Shown: positions 34,291-44,085 of the stretch, piece by piece
Numbering within the stretch: the stretch's first letter is position 1
Layout: each line of letters begins with the position of its first letter
Source of the DNA: Schistosoma mansoni
Lineage: Eukaryota > Platyhelminthes > Trematoda > Strigeidida > Schistosomatidae
DNA length: 64,000 nt
NCBI RefSeq assembly: GCF_000237925.1
Contig: NC_031496.1
Location: 1 to 64,000 of the forward strand
Direction: 5' to 3'
The notes under the pieces: model-generated
The model's input: only the letters and a program-made list of their open reading frames with translations
Told to the model about the DNA's origin: nothing
Databases searched by the model: none
Translations under genes and position numbers: made by a program

Positions 34291-36764
34291 ATCCTTATTA
34301 CTGAAGACTGAAGTTATACTTATGTAAGATTCAGTGGTTTCAGGTATGAAGGTGTTTATTATTGTGTGTTGAATAAAAGCGAATACTTAGTGGTAAATTG
34401 TCTAGCCGAGTTTTTGAACAAAACGCTACACCGTCAAGGTTGTATGGTTTTGTATCCTTTCTGCATGTACGTTGTTTTCTGTCAGGTTTTGAAAATATAA
34501 GGGATGGAAGTATAAGGGACGAAACAAATGAATGGCTGAAGATACACATAGGGAACACTTAGGTTTAATCCCATGGGGTTCATCGCAATTACACTTAATG
34601 TAAATAAAGGCGAGTTTTCAGGATTTTTAGACAAAATCGTGTAGTAAAATTTCATGTGAAATTCTGTCAAAATTCAATAATTTCCACACGCTTTTTCCTT
34701 TTTGTGGATAAATTACAAGATTTCTGCCTAGATTAATATTTCGATTTTTGTATCTTTACAGTAAGTTTCTTTTTAGCGAGCAGCTTTCCTAGCACATTTG
34801 TGATTGCAATGAAAAAATAAATCCCTCAAATCTATGACTTCTTCATTCCCCGAAAGTTTTTTTAAGGTTAGCTGTTTAAGGTATGTTATACTGCTGACTT
34901 CGAGGAACCCATCAGGCACTCAGGAAACACTGCTTAGTTACAAAAGAATTGGAAGCAAAAAGTAATATTATAAGAATGAGATAATTGCCTTGTTCTTAAC
35001 CAACCTTCACTTGTCGAATAGCTTTTCTAGTAAAAGGAAGGTCAAGTTTAGCAGGTTATAAGTCGGGGTAGTGTTGTGAGTTAGGACTATCACTCCTCAG
35101 TTTTTGTCATTATATTATACATTAGCCGAATAGTCTGTAGCACTTAGTGATGACACGCATAAAGTCAAACGGGCTAGTAATCGAAACTAGGTTTTGATGG
35201 AGTGGGCTTTAGAATCCTGTTATAGATTCTCTTCACTGATAGTCTTCTGAGGGATTCCTTTGTTCGGGCGTCAAATTTCTTGAAATTGGTTAGAAAAACT
35301 AAATTAGGATGTAATTATGTAATCATGTGAAAATAAGATTATACAGAATGTCCTCTTAGGATTTTAATTCCCTCCGAAACATCATCTAATAAGAGTATGT
35401 TTGTCATTTTGTCTGAGTTACACTCAATTAAAACATCATCACGCAACCGAATTTTCAGTTATATTTAAGGTAATAAAAATTGTCTGTGAGTCTTCGAAGT
35501 TACACACGCTACCTTTAATCAAGATATTTATTTCACATTACTGTCAGGGGGGGTAAGTTTCAACATCTCATTGTCTGGAGTATAGTCTCTGACGGCAGTT
35601 TACTCTTCTTGAATCGCCGAAAAGTTACATATCTAAACTACTAGGGTGACTAATGTTTTGTTTCAGGGAATTCGCTCTACCATTTAGGGCTCTATTTCTT
35701 CATATCTAGATCTTGTCTTTCAGCATGTAGATAATCAATTTCTGTATAGTAATAAGATCTGATATCTAGATCCCATTGTACAGAGCAATTTGAATAGACA
35801 TAATCCTCAACATGACGCTACAATAGATTTAACCGTACGCTACATCTGACATACGGTTTGCTTCAATACATGTATCTGAAGCCCTTATGTATATAAACAT
35901 AATACAAATTCACTACACTCATTTTTCCTTGAAAAATTCGACCCTCGCTTCAGATAGTACGGATGCTTTCATGTCGACAAGCTCAACTCATCTCATTCAA
36001 CTTAGGAAGTCATTATGGGCAAAAAACAATACCTGGTAAATTTACAAAGTCTAGCTACTGAAGTGGTAAATAAAAAAGTGGTAAGTAAAAAATAGGGACG
36101 AGAATTTAGGCAAAAAATTCCAATTCACAACATATCTTTGTACCGTACAGAAATAAGCTAAGTTAGAAAAACAATAAGATAAACAAGGAAATGAGTCGGG
36201 AATAAAAGATTCATGAGAAGCTGTGTATTATTGTTGATTTTAGTGGTTTGTAACTTCGGATCCATATAATGATCGGAAGGATTACCATTGACATTCTGAA
36301 ATGTGACCAAAGTAACATCTCATCAGATTAAAAATATGCTTCTCTCACTTTCCTGATAGAATTCGACCGACACTCATGACTAAAGCGTCGTCTTTGTAAT
36401 CGCCTGAGAGTTAATCTCCTCGGAATTTATTTATTAGTAAGCAACAATTCATAAACCCATATATGTACAAATTTTTTCCTGTATCCTGTTTGATATTCTG
36501 CCTTGTCCAAGTCCCTTTCAGAATTTGATAATTTTTTGTACACAGTTCTTACCACGCGTATATGCAGTCACAAAAATTCAAATTCTGAATGATTGGATGC
36601 AACAAGTAAATTGCTTAGCGGTATGTCATGTTCTGTTTTTGTATGACTTACATACGCCCTCGCTAACATAATTAGTGCTTTTCTAACATCAAGTTTTCCC
36701 TCATTTTCAGCCCGAATCACTTTGTTTGTGTGACTGTTGACATCTTACACTTTGTCGACCACTG
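34291..36764. other. Region upstream of GINS1
   Basis: 2.5 kb of AT-rich DNA between the LINE and the GINS1 start. No element or coding motif was recognised. The GINS1 promoter should lie in the last few hundred bases, but I cannot point to a box. Confidence 0.35.
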
Positions 36765-37101
36765 ATGCTAGCTCAAACCAGCCTCCAGCTAATAAAAGAA
36801 TTAAAGCGCTCCCAACAAAGCAAATTACCTCCTTATGGTGAAGATAAGATCCGAATATGCTTGGAAGAAATGCGAGTATTATATGATGCCAATCATCGTG
36901 ATGTAGCCCTTGTATCTAACTCTTCGTCTGGGCCATCATCATCATCATATGAAACAGATGATCATAGTAATAAAATTCAATCTGTTTTAGTCAGACATGC
37001 TATCTTGGAACGTAATAAACGTTGTCTCCTTGCCTATCACCATGCTAGATTAATGCGAATCAAAGAACTACGGTGGGAATGTGGTATTATTCTACCTAAA
37101 G
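36765..37101 (+). CDS. GINS1: GINS1 exon 1
   Basis: 112 codons plus one base, starting at ATG 36765 and ending at ILPK|G before donor GTAATA (37102). The start gives exactly the same distance to the KLPPYGED block as in the human protein. Confidence 0.93.
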
Positions 37102-40100
37102 GTAATAGTAATTTCTTTATACTACACTGTATTTTCTATAACTAATCACTTTGAAGTAGTTTTTCGCATACAATATGTCATAAGTACATATTTGTTAGTA
37201 CCTCTGCACATAACTTTCTAATACAGAAATGAAACAACGGAAGCATCCGTCTAAACGAAAAGCTACTATAAGGCTATACTTATTTAGATGATCTAATTTG
37301 GATAATTGATAATACAACTTCTAGAACTAGATGTGTGTACGGATTCCGTTAGTGTATTTTCTGCAGTCATAGGTTTCAATAAATTAAACTAATCTTTGTT
37401 AATAGCATTCATGTCTAACAATTTAACATACAACTATCAATTTGTCGGTGTATCTTAGTTTAAAGGCATTAACGAAAATTCATAAGCCCAATAACCCATC
37501 ACGTTCAATTCTATCAGTGTTGGTCACCTACACACAAATTTGCGAAATGACTGACAAAAGTATTAAACTCTATCCGAAATCAATTTTGTAAGTATTCCTT
37601 AATTGACTCACTTCCGAAAAATTGATGGCGTAGCTAAGGGTAGCCCTTTAGGACCATTGCTAGCTGATGTATTTATGGGATATATTAAAACTCTAGTTAA
37701 AAACTCAATTCAAAAGATGTGTCTGTATAAACGGTAAGGTGATGACATCACAATTTTAGGGGATAAACGTGAATGTGTGAACCGCTTGTTGAAAGAACTC
37801 AACACAAGTCAAAAGTGTATTTCTATTACATGCGAAGAAAAGAATAACCAACTTCCTTTTCTAGATGTACTGATTAGTAGGAGAGGTGATGTTTCTATCA
37901 AACGTTCTGTATATAGAAAGACATGGACATGGACAGGGCAATATCTTAATTTCCATAGTCACTGTCTAATTCGTTACAAACGTGGATTAATAAAGGTCTT
38001 ATTCAATAGAATCAATCATATTTGTACTAGAGATACTATTGAAATAGAGACAAAGCTCTTGACTGAAATAATAATGAATAACGGTTATTCATTGAAGTTT
38101 ATAAACCGCTGGAAGGGCTACAATACTATGAAACCTATGACACATCTGGCACCCAAAAAGCGAGTTTACATTATGCTACCATTTGGAGGCACAATGTTCG
38201 GACATTAAAAGTTCCTACATGTAGTTTAGAGCGAGGTTTCAGGAGACCAGAAATAACGTTCCGTGTACACGAATCGTTTGCCCTAGCTGTGCGAGGTGAT
38301 AAAAGGACGTGGGAAGGGTTAGTCGTGGAGATAAGAGAGTTGTTAGGTGTAGGAAGGATTTAAATGTGACCAACTTGGTCTCGTGTGCTGTTACGGGTAT
38401 GAGGGCATTTATCACTTCCCGGTTGCCCACACCGTGGAAGGGTATTTCTTGAGGGACCTGAAAAAGAAGCTGGATTAGTGTTGGTCTGAACGACCTGGGA
38501 GCGTGACCGCAGTGCCCAAGGGACAACTGCTTGAGGTCGATCACACATGACCTTTTTGTGGGTAGTTTTTGTGTTAGCTCCGTACTTGTTGGGACCTTAC
38601 CGCCGGAGACGGATATCCGTGGGATAAGGCGAGGTGTGTATTTTTAGGGTCGACCTTTTCTAACCCCACCCCTCCTTGTGGGAAGGCAGCATCGTTGTCA
38701 TGCTGGTTGTCTGAAAGAAACACCTTACTGCCGTCACACTTCTGTACAGTCGGCAGTACGACTTCGCCTTCGGACCTTGGGATTGCTGCTTTTAGTCTTA
38801 CCGCTCTTCAACCGACCTGTCTGGCATGGTAGGACCTCGAGGAACGATTGTTCCAGCCAGCATAGCTCGATTGCTTCATCACGATAGGCAAGCCCGACCA
38901 CCACGTCAAGGTAGCAGCAACGGTCATTATGGGATTTGAATCGAAAACTTCATCTCTGTGCTAATGTGGTATGGCAACTCGAACTGATGTACGTACGTAC
39001 GGAGTTCTACGTTGTAACTGACTGACTGACTGACTGACCATTTGGAGGCGACTCAAATAGTCTCATGTTGAGACGGAGACTTGAATTAGGCATCAATACG
39101 ACATTTTATGCTGCCCAATTCGTCATTATTGAAAAGAAACGTATATGTTTCACCAAAACCCAAAAAACATCACATGAGCGATTGAGTCACATCCCATTGT
39201 GTCTATCAATTTACATGTATGTGCGGAAACATGTACATAGAGAAGAGCAATCGTGATCTGCAAGTAAGCGTGGCGGAACACATACCTAAATGGCTGCAGA
39301 AACAAATGAATTCCAATGATCAAATAAGATCAAAGGATAGACAGACATCTTCCTCCATTGCGAAACATTCGTTTGTGACTGGTCATAAGGTTGATATCAA
39401 ATCAACATTTGCACTGTTGTACAAAATCCTTCGAGGGTGTATCCTGAGGTTTATTGAAGGCTTGGCTATACGGAAACTGAAACCCATTTATGTGTTCAAA
39501 AACAGTTTGTTCTTACCCCTAACCTACCCTAGTAATACTGATTCATTATCCAGAGTGGTTATATTGTTTTTGTGTACTTCATTTTCATTCGTTACGGCCT
39601 ACCTTTAGTTTGTCTAGTTGACCTTTTAGTTTTCATATGAAAAATACCTTAAGAAGTATATGTGCGATCAGATTGTTCGAAGTGTATTGCGCAAATATAT
39701 TACGTAATTCTGATAACCTCTGTCTTTTAATTGCATTCTCGAAAGGGCTCAAATTCCATTCAACTCTAATTTTAGCTATAACATTACATTGCTTTAGGTG
39801 TTTTTTAGTTGAGACGCATTGTAGGAATATTGGACTGCATCTTTACCTAGAAGATCTGTCTAGCATTCTTAAGGTAGGTTTGTCATAAAGTTATGTATTC
39901 ACCTTTAAGTTGTGAATAATGGACATCTGGTCTTGACAACTAAAAGTCATTACATACAAACTTTATCCTTGGTTTCCTTCATTTATATGTATATTTCTTT
40001 TTAACTTAGATATTCGTGATAGTTTATCGGAAGCAGAACAAGCATGGTTTAAACATTATTGTAGTTGTTTAGCGAATTTCATGCAAGCTGATGGATCAGA

Positions 40101-40311
40101 ACGTGGAGGCGGTGGAATGTTAGATTTAACACAATATCGTACACCACCAAAATCATTATTCCTAGAAGTTCGATGTCTTCAAGATTTTGGTGAATTCGAA
40201 ACAGAAGATGGCAGTATCTTACATTTAACAAAAGGTAGTCATCATTTAATGCATCGAACTGATTGTGAGGCTTTAATTCGTCAGGGTATTCTTGAACATA
40301 TAACAGAATGA
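36765..40311 (+). CDS. GINS1: GINS complex subunit 1 (PSF1), complete, two exons
   Basis: Subunit of the GINS tetramer, which with MCM2-7 and CDC45 forms the eukaryotic replicative helicase. Exons 36765-37101 and 40010-40311 join across a Lys-Asp boundary (phase 1) to give 212 residues. The human protein is of similar length and both share the same N-terminal spacing (LIKELKRSQQSKLPPYGED versus LIRELHRAPEGQLPAFNED). Signature stretches are RNKRCLLAYHHARLMRIKELRWE in exon 1, and PPKSLFLEVRCLQDFGEFET and CEALIRQGILEHI in exon 2. An Asn/Ser-rich insert (residues ~50-68) is longer than in human. The intron holds a Penelope element. ATTAAA lies two bases after the stop. Confidence 0.95.
37455..39735 (+). 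mobile_element. Penelope-like element in the GINS1 intron, broken
   Basis: RT pieces KIHKPNNPSRSIL (about 37465), AKGSPLGPLLADVFMGYIK (37630) and GDDITILG (37740), where the expected Tyr-x-Asp-Asp is preceded by a stop. Then 37777-38190 holds the RT end (NNQLPFLDVLISRRG, SVYRKTWTWTGQYLNFHSHC). After the 846-base insertion the frame resumes with FGGDSNSLMLRRRLELGI (39041) and a GIY-YIG-like domain (39219-39508; NMYIEKSNRDLQVSVAEHIPK, where Gly of YIG appears as Glu). The 3' UTR runs to about 39735. It is 5'-truncated. Confidence 0.85.
38191..39036 (+). mobile_element. 846-base retroposon with (GACT)n tail inserted in the PLE
   Basis: The 13-base ACCATTTGGAGGC occurs at 38178-38190 and again at 39037-39049, so the intervening 846 bases are an insertion with target duplication. 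The 3' end reads GTGGTATGGCAACTCGAACTG, then ATGTACGTACGTACGG, then CTACGTTGTAACTGACTGACTG. That order matches the 3' ends of the SR2-like RTE copies at 44085 and 60370. No intact ORF is seen. Part of it (about 38375-38775) recurs inverted at 42060-42462, and another piece at 53985-54050. Confidence 0.8.
40010..40311 (+). CDS. GINS1: GINS1 exon 2
   Basis: Acceptor TTAACTTAG, then DIRDSLSEAEQAWFKHYCS through the B domain to EHITE and TGA at 40309-40311. It carries a GlyGly-rich GSERGGGGML insert before the conserved PPKSL. Confidence 0.95.
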
Positions 40312-40312
40312 A

Positions 40313-40318
40313 ATTAAA
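40313..40318 (+). terminator. Possible poly(A) signal ATTAAA just after the GINS1 stop
   Basis: The common variant hexamer begins two bases beyond TGA. The next canonical AATAAA (40958-40963) is in the tail of a retroposon, so the 3' UTR is either very short or ends in repeat sequence. Confidence 0.35.
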
Positions 40319-40445
40319 CTGTCATGTGTAATTATTATCATGTCCTAAAAAGAGAATTATACTGTACATATTTAGATTTATCATGTTATTATTTTCATGC
40401 AGAAGATTTTAGACAATGGGACATCTAGGAATGCATTTGCTGTTA

Positions 40446-40965
40446 GCCCCCAAATGCCCTGGTACGGCCGAGAGTGGGGAGAGTCAGCTCTCCCTCTCCA
40501 AATGCTCTCACATGGCTACGAGTATATAGCCTCTGACAGTGAAGTCCTAATCACTGCCTTGTCGTGGCGGGGGTGTTGCTTAAGAAATTGATAGAACGGA
40601 AACCGAATGTCCGGCGCTTTAACCGAGTTGGTGGACACAGAAAGTCCATGTAGGGGAGTTGGAAGACCCCGATTCCAAACCAATGGTGTACATAGGCTCC
40701 AGTATCCTGAGGGAACAAATGGCGTATGAATCAATCGTTGGTCACCGGCTACCATGGGACTGCATCTCCTCACGATGCTCCACTATCTTGTGGATCAGAT
40801 CTTTAGGTCAAAGGCTCCGGGTGTGGCCCCCTAAGAAAACCGTCTGCTTCAGTCTGGGAACATGTGCAGTACCACAGCCCTCACACAAATCAAATGAGAT
40901 TTGTGTGGCGCATATATACCTATCTGGGGTCCCTTTGTACCAATATTTATGTGCTTAAATAAACA
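40446..40965 (+). mobile_element. ~520-base retroposon, copy B
   Basis: Full-length copy from CCCCCAAATGCCCTGGTAC to GTGCTTAAATAAAC. It is 135 bases downstream of GINS1, in the same sense. No clear target duplication was found. Confidence 0.8.
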
Positions 40966-41520
40966 AAAAAAATTACACAAAACATAATGACGACATCGTG
41001 ATCATTTGGATGAGGAAAAAGTGTACAACCTCTCACTAAATTTATAAAGACAAGTACAATATGTGAAGCTATGAAAACTGAGTAATACCACAGACAAGAT
41101 AGATTCCATACAGTTAAAAATCGCATGATACTGTTTATAAAGAATACATTAGGACACTGCAACCAAGCTGCTTGTATTCAAAGTAGTCTAGAGACCTGTC
41201 GTGTTACTGAATTTCACGACATGCAAGCCTTCGGTTCGCTTTTGCTATTAATGTGGAATCATGAGCGAAACTCACCAGAAGTTTGTTAGTAATAAATCGA
41301 ATGTGTAAAATCTGTTTTAATAAGGAGGTTTTGATGTCTATTTCTCCCAGCTTACATTTTTATTGTCGTTTGTCACTAATGGATAAAGTTATCTTAACAC
41401 CATTTCGGTCTGTTTTATATGTCACATAATATTTTAGGAGGGGGATAGATTACATTAAAATTCAAGGTACTATTGTTCTAAATAGCATTTGTTTCAAATT
41501 AGCACGTAATATTTTTCATA
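40966..41520. other. No gene seen
   Basis: AT-rich stretch between the retroposon and the hammerhead repeat. Nothing recognised. Confidence 0.35.
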
Positions 41521-41569
41521 GTTGAAATCATGAGTCAATTGAAGCTAGACCGCCATGGAAAACCCAGAA

Positions 41570-41615
41570 GCACTGGACGGCCGTTTCGTCCTATTGCGGG
41601 ACTCCTCAGCAGTGC
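41570..41615 (-). ncRNA. Hammerhead ribozyme motif, H1 unit 1
   Basis: Minus-strand order: GCACTG (stem I), CTGAGGA, GTCCCGCAATAGGAC (stem II hairpin), GAAA, CGGCCGTC (minimal stem III ending in the GUC cleavage triplet), CAGTGC (stem I). All core residues fit CUGANGA...GAAA and stem I pairs perfectly. Confidence 0.75.
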
Positions 41616-41975
41616 GCACCCACGATCCCGCCTCGCGAGATTCGAACCCAGGACCTACCAGTCTCGTGCCAGAGCACTTAGTCGATAGACCACTGAGATG
41701 GCCGGCATCCAACTGTATTAATGTCTAACTTCAACCAATCCATGAAGTTTGAGCAACCGTTCACCGATAGTTTTCACTGAGTTATTATCTCACAACTGAC
41801 GTGGTTGAACTCCACTGGTCACTGCTTCTCACTAGAACTCCAGGACATATATCTTGAAGTCAGCCACTAGTGAGCATATAATTATAATCAGAAGGCGTTT
41901 TTGTGGAGATTTCAGTATTTTTCATAGTTAAAATCATGAGTCACTTGAAGCTAGACCACCATGGAAAACCTGAAG

Positions 41976-42021
41976 GCACTGGATGACCGTTTCGTCCCAT
42001 TGTGGAACTCCTCAGCAGTGC
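41976..42021 (-). ncRNA. Hammerhead ribozyme motif, H1 unit 2
   Basis: Same layout as unit 1: GCACTG, CTGAGGA, stem II GTTCC/GGGAC (one G-U pair), GAAA, CGGTCATC, CAGTGC. The residue before the cleavage position is A rather than G (AUC), which is still permitted for hammerheads. Confidence 0.65.
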
Positions 42022-42059
42022 GCATCCACGATCCCGTTTGGTGAGTTTAAGAAATTTCT

Positions 42060-42462
42060 CTAAACATGTCGTAAGTCGTACTGATGACTGTACAGAGGTG
42101 TGACAGCAGTGAGGTGTTTCTTTCAGACAACCAGCATGACAGCGATGCTGCCTTCCCACAAGCAGCGGTGGGGTTAGAAAAGGTCGACCCTAAAGATGCA
42201 CACCTCGCCTTATCCCGCGGATATCCGTCTCCGGCGGTAAGGTCCTTTGAAGAACGGAGCTAACACAAAAATTACCCACAAAAAGGTCGTGTGTGACCGA
42301 CCTCAAGCAGTTGTCCCTTGGGCACTGCAGTCGCGCTCTCAGGTCATTAAGACCACTTCTAACCCAATTTCCTTTCCAGGTACCCCTAGAAGAACCCTTC
42401 CACGGTTTGGGCAACCGGGAAGTGATAACTGCCCTCATACCTCTAACAGCACTCAAGACCAC
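42060..42462 (-). mobile_element. Fragment of the 846-base retroposon, inverted
   Basis: Minus-strand sequence follows 38375-38775 closely (GTATGAGGGCAGTTATCACT, CAAGGGACAACTGCTTGAGG, CCGCCGGAGACGGATATCCG, GGGTCGACCTTTTCTAACCC). The (GACT)n tail is missing. Confidence 0.8.
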
Positions 42463-42960
42463 TACTTATATCTGTCGATATCAATAGCATATACTACACC
42501 ACCACTGGTTATATTGAAGTTAAATTTGAACTGATATAAAGCCGAATACTCAAGTAGTTCAGTATTAAATATTTAATTTTTGGATTATTAATACTTGGAT
42601 TCTAATTCAAACAATTAATTAACAACTAATAAACATTTGCAGTTCTCATATACATATAACTATCTGTATGTCTGTGGTGTAGGTTAATTATATCCACATA
42701 AGTAATATATGATGATGGTCAGGAATAAAATGTATTTAAATAGTAAATCGATAAAAAAAAAAGAACCGAAACAAAGCGCAATCGATATGAAAATGAATGA
42801 ACAATGAAATCAAAGAAGATGGATTGATATTTACAGAAGAAACAGTCAAGATTGAGACAATTGATTGATAGTTTACAAATTAACTTTTTACTGTACAGTT
42901 GATTTTTACATAAATCAACATAACACATTGTTAATTACTGAATTATTAGAAGGGGTTTTG
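42463..42960. other. No gene seen
   Basis: AT-rich, nothing recognised. Confidence 0.35.
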
Positions 42961-42964
42961 ATAA

Positions 42965-43310
42965 TAATCATATGCACACTAGTGACTGACTTCAAGTGAT
43001 ATTTCCTGGAGTTCTAATGAGAAGCAGTGACCAGTAGAGTTCAACCAAGTCTGTTGTAGAGATATCAACTCACTGAAGACAATTGGTGAACGGTTGCTCA
43101 AACATCGTGGATTGGTTGAAGTTAGACATTAACACCGTTGGATGCCGAAAGGCTCAGTGGTCTATCGGTTAAGTGCTCTGGCGCAAGACTGGTAGGTCCT
43201 GGGTTGCTGAGGAGTCCCATAATAGGACGAAACAGCCGTCGAGTGCCTCCAGGTTTTCCATGGTGATCTAGCTTCAATTGACTCATGATTTCAATTATAA
43301 AATTACTAAA
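42965..43310 (+). repeat. Hammerhead SINE family H1 copy with shortened middle
   Basis: The 5' part matches the inter-unit part of the tandem dimer (TGACTTCAAGTGATATTTCC ... GGTTGAAGTTAGACATTAA). Then A box TGGTCTATCGG, and the B box region cut after GGGTT and joined directly to GCTGAGGAGTCCCATAATAGGACGAAAC. The 5' strand of hammerhead stem I is therefore lost. The tail ends with CAATTGACTCATGATTTCAA. Confidence 0.8.
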
Positions 43311-43562
43311 TTGATCCATGGAGCACAGTGACTGATCTACACAATATCTATATACATACTTATCTCTATATATATGAAGTTATGTTGCATTATTCATTGA
43401 ATTTTTATTGTACAACCGATTTAATGAAGGAAATATTTTCTAGAATACATCAAGTTGAATTACCTAATACTTACTAGGGACATTAGTAGAAATAAAGAAA
43501 AACAATAAGAGTTAGCTGATCCACAACAAGACATACCAATGATAATCTAGAGAAAAAAGTGA

Positions 43563-44085
43563 TGATGGTAAATCAGTTAATGAGGTCATGAATCTTCATC
43601 GACTGAGATGGTTTAGCCACGTGTTACGCATGCCTGAACACCGATTACCACGACACACTATGCTGACTAGTATTGGCGATGGTTGGAAGAGAGTTAGTGG
43701 CGGCCAAACCAAAACGTGGCATCAGTGCTTGAAGTCACTAACTTCTAGTCTGAGCCATATTAGTAGATGCAGAGTACTTGGTCGCGATCCGCGTGACTGT
43801 CGTAACCAATAGTTGGAGACTCTGTGTGACATGGCTCAGAATCAGTCACAATGGCGTAGGTGTATACACTCTTTATCTTCCCTTAAACCTTAAGATTAAA
43901 ATTGCTTCATAACTTCCTTCCTATACTATATCCTTATATGCAACCTATCTTTTATGTACTATCACCACTAAATTAACTATTTCTATGAATTTGGTGTTCA
44001 TCTTGTTGTTGTAACGAGGTATGGCAACTTGGACCGATGCATATATGGGTGCCTGATCCTACGTTGTAGCTAATTGACTAAGAGA
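43563..44085 (+). mobile_element. SR2-like RTE LINE 3' end
   Basis: The frame at 43588-43812 reads [21 protein letters not shown] and then [20 protein letters not shown], as in the 2.0-3.4-kb copy. It ends with the UTR words GAGGTATGGCAACTTGGACC and CCTACGTTGTAGC. Only the C-terminus is left, with a stop after DCRNQ. Confidence 0.8.

Larger units (their letters stand above)
41521..42045 (-). repeat. Hammerhead SINE family H1, 406-base tandem dimer
   Basis: The words GAAGCTAGACC and CGTTTCGTCC recur at a spacing of 406 bases (41541/41947 and 41583/41989), so one full unit plus part of the next lie head to tail. In minus sense each unit has a tRNA-like head: A box TGGTCTATCGA (41682-41692) and B box GGTTCGAATCT (41638-41648). 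A hammerhead core and a tail around CAATTGACTCATGATTTCAA follow. The second unit is joined at 42045-42060 to a fragment of the 846-base retroposon. Confidence 0.8.

Noticed and set aside
40516-40773. Repeated minus-strand frames beginning [18 protein letters not shown] at 1.1, 40.5, 47.5, 49.0 and 63.4 kb as a protein family
   Set aside because: They lie inside copies of the ~520-base retroposon on either strand, with frame breaks in several copies and no start context or known motif. They are better explained as chance frames in a repeat.
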